Of a stretch of DNA of 48,099 nt, positions 40,680 to 48,099 are shown piece after piece. This DNA comes from Oscillospiraceae bacterium HV4-5-C5C (lineage in GTDB: Bacteria; Bacillota; Clostridia; Saccharofermentanales; Fastidiosipilaceae). The stretch's first letter is position 1, and each line of letters starts with the position of its first letter. The notes under the pieces were generated by a model. That model was not told the DNA's origin. It worked only from the letters and a program-made list of their open reading frames with translations, and did not search any database. Both the position numbers and the translations under genes were made by a program. The stretch covers positions 1 through 48,099 of the forward strand of contig JAAVLZ010000022.1 of assembly GCA_012034405.1 (NCBI GenBank), written 5' to 3'.

Positions 40680-42017
40680 ATGAAGATGAAACAAATTCCC
40701 TTGATGCAGCACTATCTGGAACAAAAAGAGGAAACTGACTCGAGGATTCAACTGGGGATTGAGCAGAACCGCAAGGGTTATGCGACTCTCCGCATCCAGA
40801 CACAGGATGGCCAGCCTTTGCGCCAGGCCCAGGTCCACGCAGTCTTGCGCCGCCATGAATTTAAGCATGGAGCGAATCTCTTCATGCTGGATGAATTTGA
40901 ATCAGCCAGTAAGAATCAGCAATACCGGGAGCAGTTCAGTCAGTTGTTCAATCTGGCAACCTTGCCGTTTTACTGGAAGGATTTAGAGCCGCTGCAGGGA
41001 CAGCCGCGTTTTTCCGCGGCATCCCCGCGGGTTTACCGACGGCCGGCGCCGGATCTTTGCCTGGACTATTGTCGTGAGCAGGGCGTGGAGCCCAAGCTGC
41101 ACTGCCTGAATTATGTACCGTTTACACCAGACTGGGTGCCGGATGATATCAGGCAGACCCAGTACCTGCTGGAAAAACGTTTTGCTGAAATTGCGGCGCG
41201 ATATAGCCAGACCATCCCTGGACATGAGGTCATAAATGAGACGCTGTGCGCCTGCTCCCGGCGCTTCTTTCAAAAACCGGATCTGGTGGAATGGAGCTTT
41301 AAACTGGCGGAAAAATACTTCCCCGGTAATGAACTGATCATTAACGAGTGCGCCGGCATCTACCAGCATTCAACACAGGGTAACCGTATGCCTTACTACA
41401 TGCTGATCCAGAGAGCACTGGAACACGGCGCGCGGATTGATACGATCGGGATGCAGTGCCATTGGTTTTTCCCAATCGACTACGAGAAGGGTATGATCAA
41501 TCAGGATCAGGGTGATGCCTACCTGAACCCGGCAAATATCTTTTCTGTTTTGGACCGACTGGCGGAATTTGGTAAGCCGCTGCAGATTACAGAAGTTACC
41601 ATTCCGGCCTTTTCCAATAAGCCGGAGTTTGAGGCGCTGCAGGCACAGCTGCTGAAACTGTATTATTCAATCTGGTTCAGTCATCCTGCCATGGAGGCCA
41701 TTATTTATTGGAACCTGGTGGATGGCTATGCTTTCAGTGCTGAACAGGGCGACATGAGCTGCGGGGAAAACATCTACTACGGTGGCTTGCTGCGGTTTGA
41801 CCTGAGCCCCAAGCCAGCCTACCAGGTTATCTATGATCTCTTCCATAAAGAGTGGCATACGGATGTACAACTGGTAACTGACGCGCAGGGCTGCTGCAAA
41901 CTGCATGGGTTTTATGGCGATTACGACCTGGATATTCAAACCGGCACCAGATCCATTACCCGCCAGATTAAGCTTTCCAAACAAGGCGCGAGCAAGCTTA
42001 CGGTTACGCTGGATTGA
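40680..42017 (+). CDS. GH10 family endo-xylanase-like protein
   Basis: 445 residues. A beta-rich N-terminal segment (RIQLGIEQNRKGYATLRI...HEFKHGANLFML) leads into a GH10 barrel with the acid/base E187 in VINETLC and the nucleophile E305 in ITEVTIP. ENIYYGGLLRFDLSPKPAYQ closes the barrel. No signal peptide, so it would work on imported oligosaccharides, not on polymeric xylan. The second motif reads ITEV where most GH10 enzymes have ITEL. The start is ATG 40680 or, better spaced from AAGGAG, ATG 40686. It sits inside the catabolic operon between aldolase and dehydrogenase genes, an odd place for an endo-acting xylanase. Confidence 0.8.
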   Translation: MKMKQIPLMQHYLEQKEETDSRIQLGIEQNRKGYATLRIQTQDGQPLRQAQVHAVLRRHEFKHGANLFMLDEFESASKNQQYREQFSQLFNLATLPFYWKDLEPLQGQPRFSAASPRVYRRPAPDLCLDYCREQGVEPKLHCLNYVPFTPDWVPDDIRQTQYLLEKRFAEIAARYSQTIPGHEVINETLCACSRRFFQKPDLVEWSFKLAEKYFPGNELIINECAGIYQHSTQGNRMPYYMLIQRALEHGARIDTIGMQCHWFFPIDYEKGMINQDQGDAYLNPANIFSVLDRLAEFGKPLQITEVTIPAFSNKPEFEALQAQLLKLYYSIWFSHPAMEAIIYWNLVDGYAFSAEQGDMSCGENIYYGGLLRFDLSPKPAYQVIYDLFHKEWHTDVQLVTDAQGCCKLHGFYGDYDLDIQTGTRSITRQIKLSKQGASKLTVTLD

Positions 42018-42080
42018 TAAACAGGCTGCTCTTGCCGCAAAAACCGGCGAAGCATTGAGACAGGAAATGAAGGGATCAGG

Positions 42081-42821
42081 ATGGCAGAACAAAAGAAAAC
42101 CGCATTCATCACAGGCTCTTCCCGTGGTATTGGCCGGGCGATTGCACTGGCTCTGGCTGAAGAAGGCTGCCGTGTGCAGCTGCATTACAACCGGGAAAAA
42201 GAACAAGCAGAGGCTGTGGCCAGGCAGATTCAGGCAGCTGGCGGAGAGGCCGGTGTCCTGCAGGCGGACTTGAGCCGGCCAGATGATGTCCGGAAGCTGG
42301 GAGAAACCGCTGGCCCATTGGACATTCTGGTTCTGAATGCCTCCATCCAAATTCGCTGTCCCTGGGAGCAGATCAGCGTGTCCATGTATGAGCAGCAGAT
42401 GAATTGTAATTATCTGGCCTCCTTGCTGTTGATTCAACAAACCGTGCCGCATATGAAGCAGCAGCATTGGGGCCGAATTGTTACGATTGGTTCTGTTCAG
42501 GAATGCAAGCCGCACCCCGACATGCTGGTGTACTCGGCCTCTAAAGCTGCTCAGCGCAACCTGGTCCAGTCGCTGGCGCTGCAACTGGCTGGCGAAGGGA
42601 TCACTGTCAACGATGTCGCACCCGGTGTCATCGATACCGACCGCAATAAAGCAGCGTTAGCGGATCCGATCTATGCTGCCAAAGTCAGGGCATCTATCCC
42701 TACCGGCGACTGGGGGAGACCGGAAGACTGTGCAGCATTGGTCCGTCTGCTGGTGTCAGAAGCTGGTCGATATATCACCGGACAATGTATTTATATTGAC
42801 GGAGGCAAGAGCATACAATGA
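42081..42821 (+). CDS. SDR family dehydrogenase
   Basis: 246-residue short-chain dehydrogenase. It has the Rossmann motif TGSSRGIGRAIA, the NAD(P) motif ADLSRPDD, VLNASIQ, a serine in TIGSVQE, and the catalytic Y151-x3-K155 in VYSASKAA. The end has GGRxITG-like sequence (GRYITGQCIYIDGG). The classic NNAG is replaced by LNAS, a tolerated variant. In this operon the best guess is a sugar 1-dehydrogenase (aldose to lactone) or a reductase of a keto-deoxy acid. Its stop overlaps the next gene start (ATGA), indicating translational coupling with the MBL-fold hydrolase, which strengthens the dehydrogenase-lactonase reading. Confidence 0.85.
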   Translation: MAEQKKTAFITGSSRGIGRAIALALAEEGCRVQLHYNREKEQAEAVARQIQAAGGEAGVLQADLSRPDDVRKLGETAGPLDILVLNASIQIRCPWEQISVSMYEQQMNCNYLASLLLIQQTVPHMKQQHWGRIVTIGSVQECKPHPDMLVYSASKAAQRNLVQSLALQLAGEGITVNDVAPGVIDTDRNKAALADPIYAAKVRASIPTGDWGRPEDCAALVRLLVSEAGRYITGQCIYIDGGKSIQ

Positions 42822-43489
42822 AACTCCGCTGGCTGGGCCAGAGTGGCTATGAACTGCAGACGGACAGTAGTACCTTGCTGCTGGACCCATATCTTTCTGA
42901 TTCGGTTAACCGCAAAGCTGGGCGCCCGCGACTGCTACCCATACCGTTGAAGCCGGCTGAGGTGTGGGCAGACGCGGTCATCTGTACACACAATCATCTG
43001 GATCATCTGGACCCGGACAGTATTGTGCAGATGCCGGCTGATCTTCAGTTCATGACGACAGCTGAAGGTGCTCAGAAACTGCATGAACTGGGTCGGCGGC
43101 GGGTGCTGATCCTGCGGCCGGGCGATTGCATAACCCTGGGGGAGTGGACCATTCACGCGGTTTATGCCCGCCACAGCGTCGAGGCTTTTGGTGTGGTGAT
43201 CCAGGCCTGCGGCCTCACCTTGTATTTCAGCGGGGATACCCTCTTTGACCCGCGCCTGGCGGAAGTAAAACAATTTAAGCCAGACTATGCTTTTATTTGC
43301 ATAAATGGAAAACTCGGGAACATGAAGGTGGAAGAAGCGGCCTGTCTGGCTCAGTTAATCGGGGCCAGGGTCAGCATCCCCAATCACTATGGGATGTTTG
43401 CTTCTAATACGGAAGACCCGCGGAGATTCACGGATCTGGTTGCGCCCAGCCGCAGCCTGTCGTTTAATCAAGTCTATTCCTTGACCTGA
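42818..43489 (+). CDS. UlaG-like MBL-fold hydrolase, candidate sugar lactonase
   Basis: 223 residues of the metallo-beta-lactamase fold, similar to UlaG-type L-ascorbate-6-phosphate lactonase and the YtkL-like group. The start is KLRWLGQSGYEL with DPYLSD, the metal motif is THNHLDH (canonical H-x-H-x-D-H), then ARHSVEAFG, YFSGDTLFD (bridging Asp) and SIPNHYGMF. It overlaps the SDR gene by four bases. A lactonase coupled to a dehydrogenase would open the lactone the dehydrogenase makes. A weak CTGCAC/GTGCAG stem (43532-43548) follows the gene. The lactonase role is inferred from context and fold; the fold itself is clear. Confidence 0.82.
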   Translation: MKLRWLGQSGYELQTDSSTLLLDPYLSDSVNRKAGRPRLLPIPLKPAEVWADAVICTHNHLDHLDPDSIVQMPADLQFMTTAEGAQKLHELGRRRVLILRPGDCITLGEWTIHAVYARHSVEAFGVVIQACGLTLYFSGDTLFDPRLAEVKQFKPDYAFICINGKLGNMKVEEAACLAQLIGARVSIPNHYGMFASNTEDPRRFTDLVAPSRSLSFNQVYSLT

Positions 43490-43769
43490 GTTTGTCTGAT
43501 CCGAAGAAGTGGAGGTGCGGGTGGTTATCGGCTGCACCGGTTGTGCAGTCCGCTCAGCAGGTCCCATTCAGGTACGAGATACTGAAAATGACTGGCCGGG
43601 TTAGTGCCAGGATTTGAATTTGCTATAGCAGATGGCTTTTGGAGACGAAGCTACCCTTACCCGGGCATGCGGTATCCGACGTAAGGTTACTCTGACACCG
43701 TGACTTTAGGACTATGAATTGCTAAGATTAAATGAATTTAAGATCATAGCCAAAGATGGAGTCACAGTG

Positions 43770-44873
43770 ATGCTATATACAACCCTGGTATCGGCCTTGT
43801 CAATTCTGGCCTTACTCAATTTGGAATATATGATCCGGACAAATGACGTCATGAGTAAAAAAACCAAATATTATTTCCGACTGTCTACCTGGGCTATCAT
43901 CCTGTGCACCGCGGCTGAAGTCATGACGCTTTACCTTGATAATGGGCTGGCGGCCTACCGCTCCGCCTCCATTTTTTTTGATATGTTGGGCTTTGCGGTG
44001 TCTCCATTCATACCCCTCCTGACCGGCAGGGCCATCCGCCGCCAGCGTCCAAGCCATTTAACGATATTCTGGATACCTCCGGTTATCAACCTGCTGGCGG
44101 CCTTCCTGTCAGCCTGGTTTCCGATCCTCTTCTACGTCAGCCCGGCTAATATCTATCAGCGAGGTCAGTTTTTTGGCGTATTTGTTTTTGCCTATATCTC
44201 CGGGATGATTTACCTGCTGACGGAAAGCTTACAGGAAACCATACAGTATCAGATTAAGAACCGGCCGGTTCTGCTGTTTCTCTTCGCGTTTTTACTGCTG
44301 GGGACCACCTTTCAGATCGCGGACTATAATCTGCGATTGTCCTGGGTCTGTGTTTCCTTTGTGATGTGTCTTTACTATACGAATTGCAGCGAAATGTACC
44401 ACCAGATTGATGGCGTGACAGGATTGCTGAATCGCAGCGTTTATGAAAACTGGGTCCGACGCATGGATGGCAGGAAGGGTATTGTCATTATTTACCTGGA
44501 TATTGACTGCTTTAAGCAGGTCAATGATCGATATGGCCATTTATTCGGTGACCGCTGCCTGGCTGATATCGCCGCGCAAATCAGCCGGCACTTTGCCAGG
44601 CTGGGCCCCTGTTTCAGAATCGGTGGGGATGAATTTTGTGTCGTTTGTCATAACAAGGATGAAGGGTTGATCAGCCGGGCTTGTGAGCGCTTTGACCAGC
44701 GGATTCAGCAATTGCGTCAGACGCAGGAACCTGACTTGCCTCTGGTTTCCTGGGGCTACGCGCTCTATGATGGTCAGAAGGGACAGATAGAGCAGGCAAT
44801 AGCCAGAGCGGACCGGCAAATGTACGCTTGTAAAGCATCCCGCCGGGGCGCTGCGGGTAGCACCAAAGCTTGA
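43770..44873 (+). CDS. Membrane diguanylate cyclase (GGDEF)
   Basis: 367 residues from ATG 43770, which has GGAG eight bases upstream; a TTG start 17 codons earlier is possible. About seven hydrophobic segments fill residues 1-200 (LYTTLVSALSILALLNL, FRLSTWAIILCTAAEV, FFGVFVFAYISGMIYLL and others). The GGDEF domain begins at DGVTGLLNRSVYE and has the intact active motif GGDEF at 285-289, IYLDIDCFKQVND and a C-terminal AIARADRQMYACK. The product would be cyclic di-GMP. The RxxD inhibitory site normally just upstream of GGDEF is missing. It has no obvious metabolic link to the flanking hydrolase genes. It may be a sensor of the membrane or of an extracellular ligand. Confidence 0.88.
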   Translation: MLYTTLVSALSILALLNLEYMIRTNDVMSKKTKYYFRLSTWAIILCTAAEVMTLYLDNGLAAYRSASIFFDMLGFAVSPFIPLLTGRAIRRQRPSHLTIFWIPPVINLLAAFLSAWFPILFYVSPANIYQRGQFFGVFVFAYISGMIYLLTESLQETIQYQIKNRPVLLFLFAFLLLGTTFQIADYNLRLSWVCVSFVMCLYYTNCSEMYHQIDGVTGLLNRSVYENWVRRMDGRKGIVIIYLDIDCFKQVNDRYGHLFGDRCLADIAAQISRHFARLGPCFRIGGDEFCVVCHNKDEGLISRACERFDQRIQQLRQTQEPDLPLVSWGYALYDGQKGQIEQAIARADRQMYACKASRRGAAGSTKA

Positions 44874-44949
44874 CGGCAGGTTGCCTCACAGGTTTGGCAG
44901 CCAACACCCGGATTTTGTCCGGCCATACTGAGCGCCGGGGAGGTTTGAC

Positions 44950-46869
44950 ATGAGGTTTAACTTAAAAGCAGGTTCAGCGGTTTACCGGACTTTGTATGAA
45001 CCCAGACTCCATACTGATAGACTCTTCATTCCGCTGCCGGCGCTCGCACAGCTGAAGGGCCGGCTGGATCAGGCCATCCGTCAGATAGAGGATTGCCAGC
45101 TGAAAGACCGGGACCTGTGGCCGCTGTTTGTCCGCCAGTTCAGTTTGCATAGTGATGACCTGGATCAGGGCTGGCGGGGTGAGTATTGGGGCAAACTGAT
45201 GCGCGGCGCCTGCTTTACGCTGGCTTATACAAAGGATACTGAGCTGGCGGCTATCATGGGGGCGTCTGTCCGTGAGCTGCTGGCGTGTCAGGATGAAGCT
45301 GGCCGTATTGCGACCTACAGCCAGCGCCAGGAGTTTCAAGGCTGGGATATCTGGAATCGCAAGTATGTCATGCTGGGACTGCTGTACTACTACCCGCTTT
45401 GCCAGGATCGATCTCTTCAGCAGGAAATTGAGCTTTCACTGAGACGGCAGGCGGATTATCTGCTGGCCCATATAGGCCCGGCGGAGCAGCAGCTGCTGCC
45501 CATCACGGCTACGTCAGATTACTGGCAGGGGATGAATGCCAGTTCTATCCTGGAGCCATTTGTCCTGCTGTATAATCTGACCCATGAAGCCCGGTATCTG
45601 GACTTTGCTACTTATATTGTCAACAGTGGCGCGATTGCCAGCGGAGATCTGTTCAAGCTGGCACTGGAAGGCAAACAATACCCTTATCAGTATCCGGTGA
45701 CCAAGGCTTACGAAATGATGTCCTGCTTTGAAGGGTTGCTGGAGTATTACCGTGTTACCGGCACGCCCAGCTGCCGCCAGGCGGTGGAAAACTTTGCCCG
45801 TCTGGTCCTGACCTCGGATATTACAGTCATTGGCTGCGCCGGTTGTACGCATGAGCTTTTTGACCATTCAGCGTTCACCCAGACCGATCCGGAGCTTAAC
45901 CGCCGGACTCACATGCAGGAGACCTGTGTCACCGTTACCTGGATGAAGCTTTGCCTGCAGCTGCTGACCCTGACCGGACAGACCGTCTGGGGTGATGCGC
46001 TGGAGCAGTCAATCTATAACGCTTTACTGGGCGCGATGAATGATCAGCATGAGACCTGTTCCGTAGACCGATCTTTACAGGGTTATCACCTGGAAGCCGC
46101 GGGACTGCGAGCCGACAGCATGCTGCTGCCGTTTGACAGCTACAGCCCCTTGCTGGCTAATCTGCGGGGACAGTATGTCGGGGGCCTGAAAGCCTTGCAG
46201 GATGGCCGCTTTTACGGCTGCTGCGCGGCGATCGGGTCAGCGGGAACCGGCCTGATCCCTCAGGCTGCGGTCCTGCTGAATGATGACGGCTTAAGCGTTA
46301 ACCTTTATATTGCCGGTCAGATCAAGCTGGATTTTGCCGACGGCTGCTCCTGGCAGCTGGCGGTGCAAACTGACTATCCGCTATCAGGTTTCATCCGGAT
46401 CGTCATGCTGGCGGTGCCGCCGCAGCCACTTACCCTGGCTTTGCGGATACCGGAATGGAGCCGGGAAAATCAACTGCTGCTTAACAACCAGGCACAGGCG
46501 GTCAAGCCTGGCAGCTTCGCCCGGCTGCAAAGGGTCTGGCAGGCCGGTGATACGCTGACCCTCCAGCTCGACATGAGAATTCAAGCCCGGCAGCAGAATG
46601 GTTATCTGGCTTTCCGGCGGGGCCCGGTACAGCTGGCGGCGGATGCTCGGATACAAGATCCTGATCAGCCTGTTTCGGTTGAGCTTGACGGACAGGGTTA
46701 TGTCATGAATAGCACGCTGATCGATGATATTCCCTTTCCTCATGGGCTGGGGGTTGATATGGCTCAAACTGACGGGAGCAGACTCCGACTGATAGACTAT
46801 GCCTCAGCAGGTAAAACCTGGCAGGCTGACTCCCGTACAGCTGCATGGTTACCACAAAACAGTCGCTGA
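44950..46869 (+). CDS. Divergent GH127-like glycosidase
   Basis: 639 residues resembling GH127/GH146-type (DUF1680) enzymes but far from the window's other GH127. The (alpha/alpha)6 core has WRGEYWGKLMRGACFTLAYT and FQGWDIWNRKYVMLGLLYYY. The zinc-cysteine site is retained: E324-T-C326 in MQETCVTVTWMKL and the pair C424-C425 in FYGCCAAIGSAG. The C-terminal beta domain has ALRIPEWSRENQLLLNN. Where GH127 has EHC and CCHG, this has ETC and CCAA. No signal peptide. GGGGAGG precedes ATG 44950. It may represent another linkage specificity (beta-L-arabinofuranose or related); the family is clear, subfamily not. Confidence 0.8.
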   Translation: MRFNLKAGSAVYRTLYEPRLHTDRLFIPLPALAQLKGRLDQAIRQIEDCQLKDRDLWPLFVRQFSLHSDDLDQGWRGEYWGKLMRGACFTLAYTKDTELAAIMGASVRELLACQDEAGRIATYSQRQEFQGWDIWNRKYVMLGLLYYYPLCQDRSLQQEIELSLRRQADYLLAHIGPAEQQLLPITATSDYWQGMNASSILEPFVLLYNLTHEARYLDFATYIVNSGAIASGDLFKLALEGKQYPYQYPVTKAYEMMSCFEGLLEYYRVTGTPSCRQAVENFARLVLTSDITVIGCAGCTHELFDHSAFTQTDPELNRRTHMQETCVTVTWMKLCLQLLTLTGQTVWGDALEQSIYNALLGAMNDQHETCSVDRSLQGYHLEAAGLRADSMLLPFDSYSPLLANLRGQYVGGLKALQDGRFYGCCAAIGSAGTGLIPQAAVLLNDDGLSVNLYIAGQIKLDFADGCSWQLAVQTDYPLSGFIRIVMLAVPPQPLTLALRIPEWSRENQLLLNNQAQAVKPGSFARLQRVWQAGDTLTLQLDMRIQARQQNGYLAFRRGPVQLAADARIQDPDQPVSVELDGQGYVMNSTLIDDIPFPHGLGVDMAQTDGSRLRLIDYASAGKTWQADSRTAAWLPQNSR

Positions 46870-47010
46870 TTGTTTCACCAAAGGCAGACACCGTATCTTT
46901 GTTCCGCTATGATAAAGACAATGAAGGCTACGACAGCTTGTCCGGGTACCAGCCTGGTCATACCGGTCCGGACAGGTGATCAGCCAGTGATCCAACAGGA
47001 GGGCGGATCT

Positions 47011-47742
47011 ATGTTTTTTATCATACCCATCTACTATATCCTGCTGATTTACATCCTGGCAGCAGTCCTGCCGGCTGCCTATCTCATGCGCTATGTGTAC
47101 CGGCAGGACCATATTGAAAAAGAACCGCCGGCTCTGCTGCTGCAACTGATTGGCTACGGTGTCCTGGCGGCGCTGTTGTCCGGCCTGCTGGAGCTGATCG
47201 GTGAAAAGATCCTCAATACGGCGGTCAACGGTAAGATCAGCCAGAGCAGCCCCGCTTATCACATTTTATTGGCTTTTTTTGTGGTAGCAGTGGTGGAGGA
47301 AGGCATGAAGTTCCTGCTGCTCTACCGGCGGACCTGGCGTGATCCTAATTTCAACTACCGCTTTGACGCAGTGGTCTATGCCGTCTTCACCAGCTTAGGC
47401 TTTGCGGCTTTTGAGAATATCAAGTACGTCATGGGTTACGGCCTGACCGTAGCGGTACCACGGGCCCTGCTGGCCATACCGGGGCACATGAGTTTTGCTG
47501 TCTTTATGGGCATTTTTTACGGTAAAGCCAAGCTGTGCTCTGATATGGGAGACCGGGCCGGCAAGCGCTGGAATATTTTCCTGGGTTACCTGGTAGCGGT
47601 TCTGATGCATGGCTTTTATGATGCCTGCGCGATGATCGGCACTACGCTGTCCACCATTCTCTTTGTCGTTTTGGTTGCCGTCATTTATCTGGTGGTGTTC
47701 AAGGTGGTAAAACGTCAAGCCAGGCATGATGAACCGGTCTGA
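47011..47742 (+). CDS. PrsW-type intramembrane metalloprotease
   Basis: 243 residues from ATG 47011 (AGGAGGGCGG upstream); the frame is open further upstream without a better start. It has about seven hydrophobic segments. The diagnostic motifs are VVEEGMKF (E96-E97-x-x-K100), GFAAFENIKYV, IPGHMSFAVFMG and H200-GFY-D204. They define the PrsW/CAAX-protease-like superfamily, in which PrsW cleaves an anti-sigma factor at site 1. No sigma/anti-sigma pair is nearby, so the substrate is unknown. It follows the GH127-like gene by 141 bases. Length is close to Bacillus PrsW (~220). Confidence 0.88.
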   Translation: MFFIIPIYYILLIYILAAVLPAAYLMRYVYRQDHIEKEPPALLLQLIGYGVLAALLSGLLELIGEKILNTAVNGKISQSSPAYHILLAFFVVAVVEEGMKFLLLYRRTWRDPNFNYRFDAVVYAVFTSLGFAAFENIKYVMGYGLTVAVPRALLAIPGHMSFAVFMGIFYGKAKLCSDMGDRAGKRWNIFLGYLVAVLMHGFYDACAMIGTTLSTILFVVLVAVIYLVVFKVVKRQARHDEPV

Positions 47743-47953
47743 TCCGGCGCCGTTAATACGATCGTGGGCTCTTTTTGTGATATTGGCTAACGTAATCAGC
47801 CGGTGGCTTCAGCCAGCTCGTTTTGTTGAAGGTTATGCGCCTGGATGAATCAACAAAGACTGTTAATATAGAAACGGAAATAAATCTTTCCGTTTCTATA
47901 TAATTATTCGGAGCGGTCTAAGAATCAGATCTGCGGCATAGGGAGGGATTGTT
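47743..47953. other. Gap after the protease gene
   Basis: It contains the 15-bp hairpin at 47866-47901 and, at its end, the strong ribosome binding site GGGAGGGA (47941-47948) for the small ORF. No other gene is visible. Confidence 0.4.
47866..47901. terminator. Perfect 15-bp stem-loop
   Basis: ATATAGAAACGGAAA (47866-47880) and TTTCCGTTTCTATAT (47887-47901) are exact inverted repeats with a 6-base loop. AATTATT follows, so it may terminate transcription weakly in the plus direction. Its A/T-rich arms and perfect symmetry would also fit a protein-binding site. Confidence 0.6.
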
Positions 47954-48094
47954 TTGATCTTTGCTCAGTACCAGAACGTTTTATATTTGATTGGCTTGAC
48001 TCTGGTTCTCTTATATCTGATGATGGGATTGGATGATTTTCTGGGACATGATTACCTTGGTGCTCAGACCTCGCTATCACCGGCAAAAGCTTAA
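47954..48094 (+). CDS. Small membrane protein or truncated N-terminus
   Basis: 46 residues from TTG 47954, five bases after GGGAGGGA. A single hydrophobic helix (VLYLIGLTLVLLYLMMGLDD) is followed by a short polar tail with FLGHDYLG and a stop five bases before the window edge. The helix plus GLDDF resembles the first segment of large polytopic glycosyltransferase-like proteins, so this may be a truncated gene. It may also be a genuine single-pass small protein. Confidence 0.45.
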   Translation: MIFAQYQNVLYLIGLTLVLLYLMMGLDDFLGHDYLGAQTSLSPAKA

Positions 48095-48099
48095 TTATC

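Noticed and set aside
41667-42584. 305-codon minus-strand frame across the end of GH10 and start of SDR
   Set aside because: It spans two well-supported plus-strand genes and lacks any recognisable domain.
43490-43769. Possible cyclic di-GMP riboswitch before the GGDEF gene
   Set aside because: I looked for the GEMM-type conserved core and did not find it; only a short CTGCAC/GTGCAG stem is present.
1-48099. CRISPR arrays, rRNA or tRNA genes
   Set aside because: No regularly spaced direct repeats, no rRNA-like stretches and no cloverleaf-forming segments were noticed on either strand.

Overview
The window is about 48 kb of a Gram-positive bacterial chromosome, most likely an anaerobic plant-fibre degrader of the Bacillota (class Clostridia). 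The evidence is LplB/YtcP-type sugar importers without a linked ATPase, YesM/YesN-type two-component systems, membrane AraC regulators, strong AGGAGG-like ribosome binding sites, GTG/TTG starts and roughly 50% GC. TGA, TAA and TAG all end genes, so the standard bacterial code applies. Almost the whole window is one carbohydrate-utilisation island. It encodes glycoside hydrolases of families GH106, GH31, GH127 (two), GH3, GH95 and GH10, two complete importers and the scars of more, five regulatory modules, and a sugar-oxidation pathway. None of the glycosidases has a visible signal peptide, so the expected logic is to import oligosaccharides and take them apart in the cytoplasm.

Layout. 1-740: HicAB toxin-antitoxin locus with a nonsense-mutated toxin, an intact antitoxin and a palindromic operator. 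740-1630: a graveyard of four gene relics (5' copy of the GH106 gene, XRE regulator, amidohydrolase N-terminus, sugar-permease C-terminus). 1632-7931: GH106, a GNAT acetyltransferase and GH31. 7923-13956: membrane AraC regulator divergent from importer 1 (permease, permease, lipoprotein). 14406-15920: probable modification-dependent nuclease, followed by a degenerate IS1634 transposase. 16996-20443: GH127, a broken DnaQ-like exonuclease and a PfkB sugar kinase. 20902-29342: two-component system 1, importer 2 and GH3. 29546-32240: an RBS-masking hairpin, a 47-residue permease stub and two-component system 2. 32265-36611: metallo-beta-lactamase-fold protein, GH95 and a zinc polyol dehydrogenase. 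36612-37115: transposase debris. 37117-43489: AraC regulator divergent from an enolase-superfamily dehydratase, RraA-like aldolase, GH10, SDR dehydrogenase and UlaG-like hydrolase. 43770-48094: membrane GGDEF protein, second GH127-like enzyme, PrsW-type protease and a small membrane ORF.

How the parts fit. The enzyme set (endo-xylanase-like GH10, alpha-xylosidase-like GH31, GH3, beta-L-arabinofuranosidase GH127, alpha-L-fucosidase/L-galactosidase GH95, rhamnosidase-like GH106) suits a heavily decorated hemicellulose or pectin side chain. One candidate is complex glucuronoarabinoxylan; this is inference. The 38-43 kb block can be read as non-phosphorylative sugar oxidation: SDR dehydrogenase, MBL-fold lactonase, dehydratase, RraA-type aldolase. 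Frequent relics and deletion scars show the island has been reshaped by repeated rearrangement.
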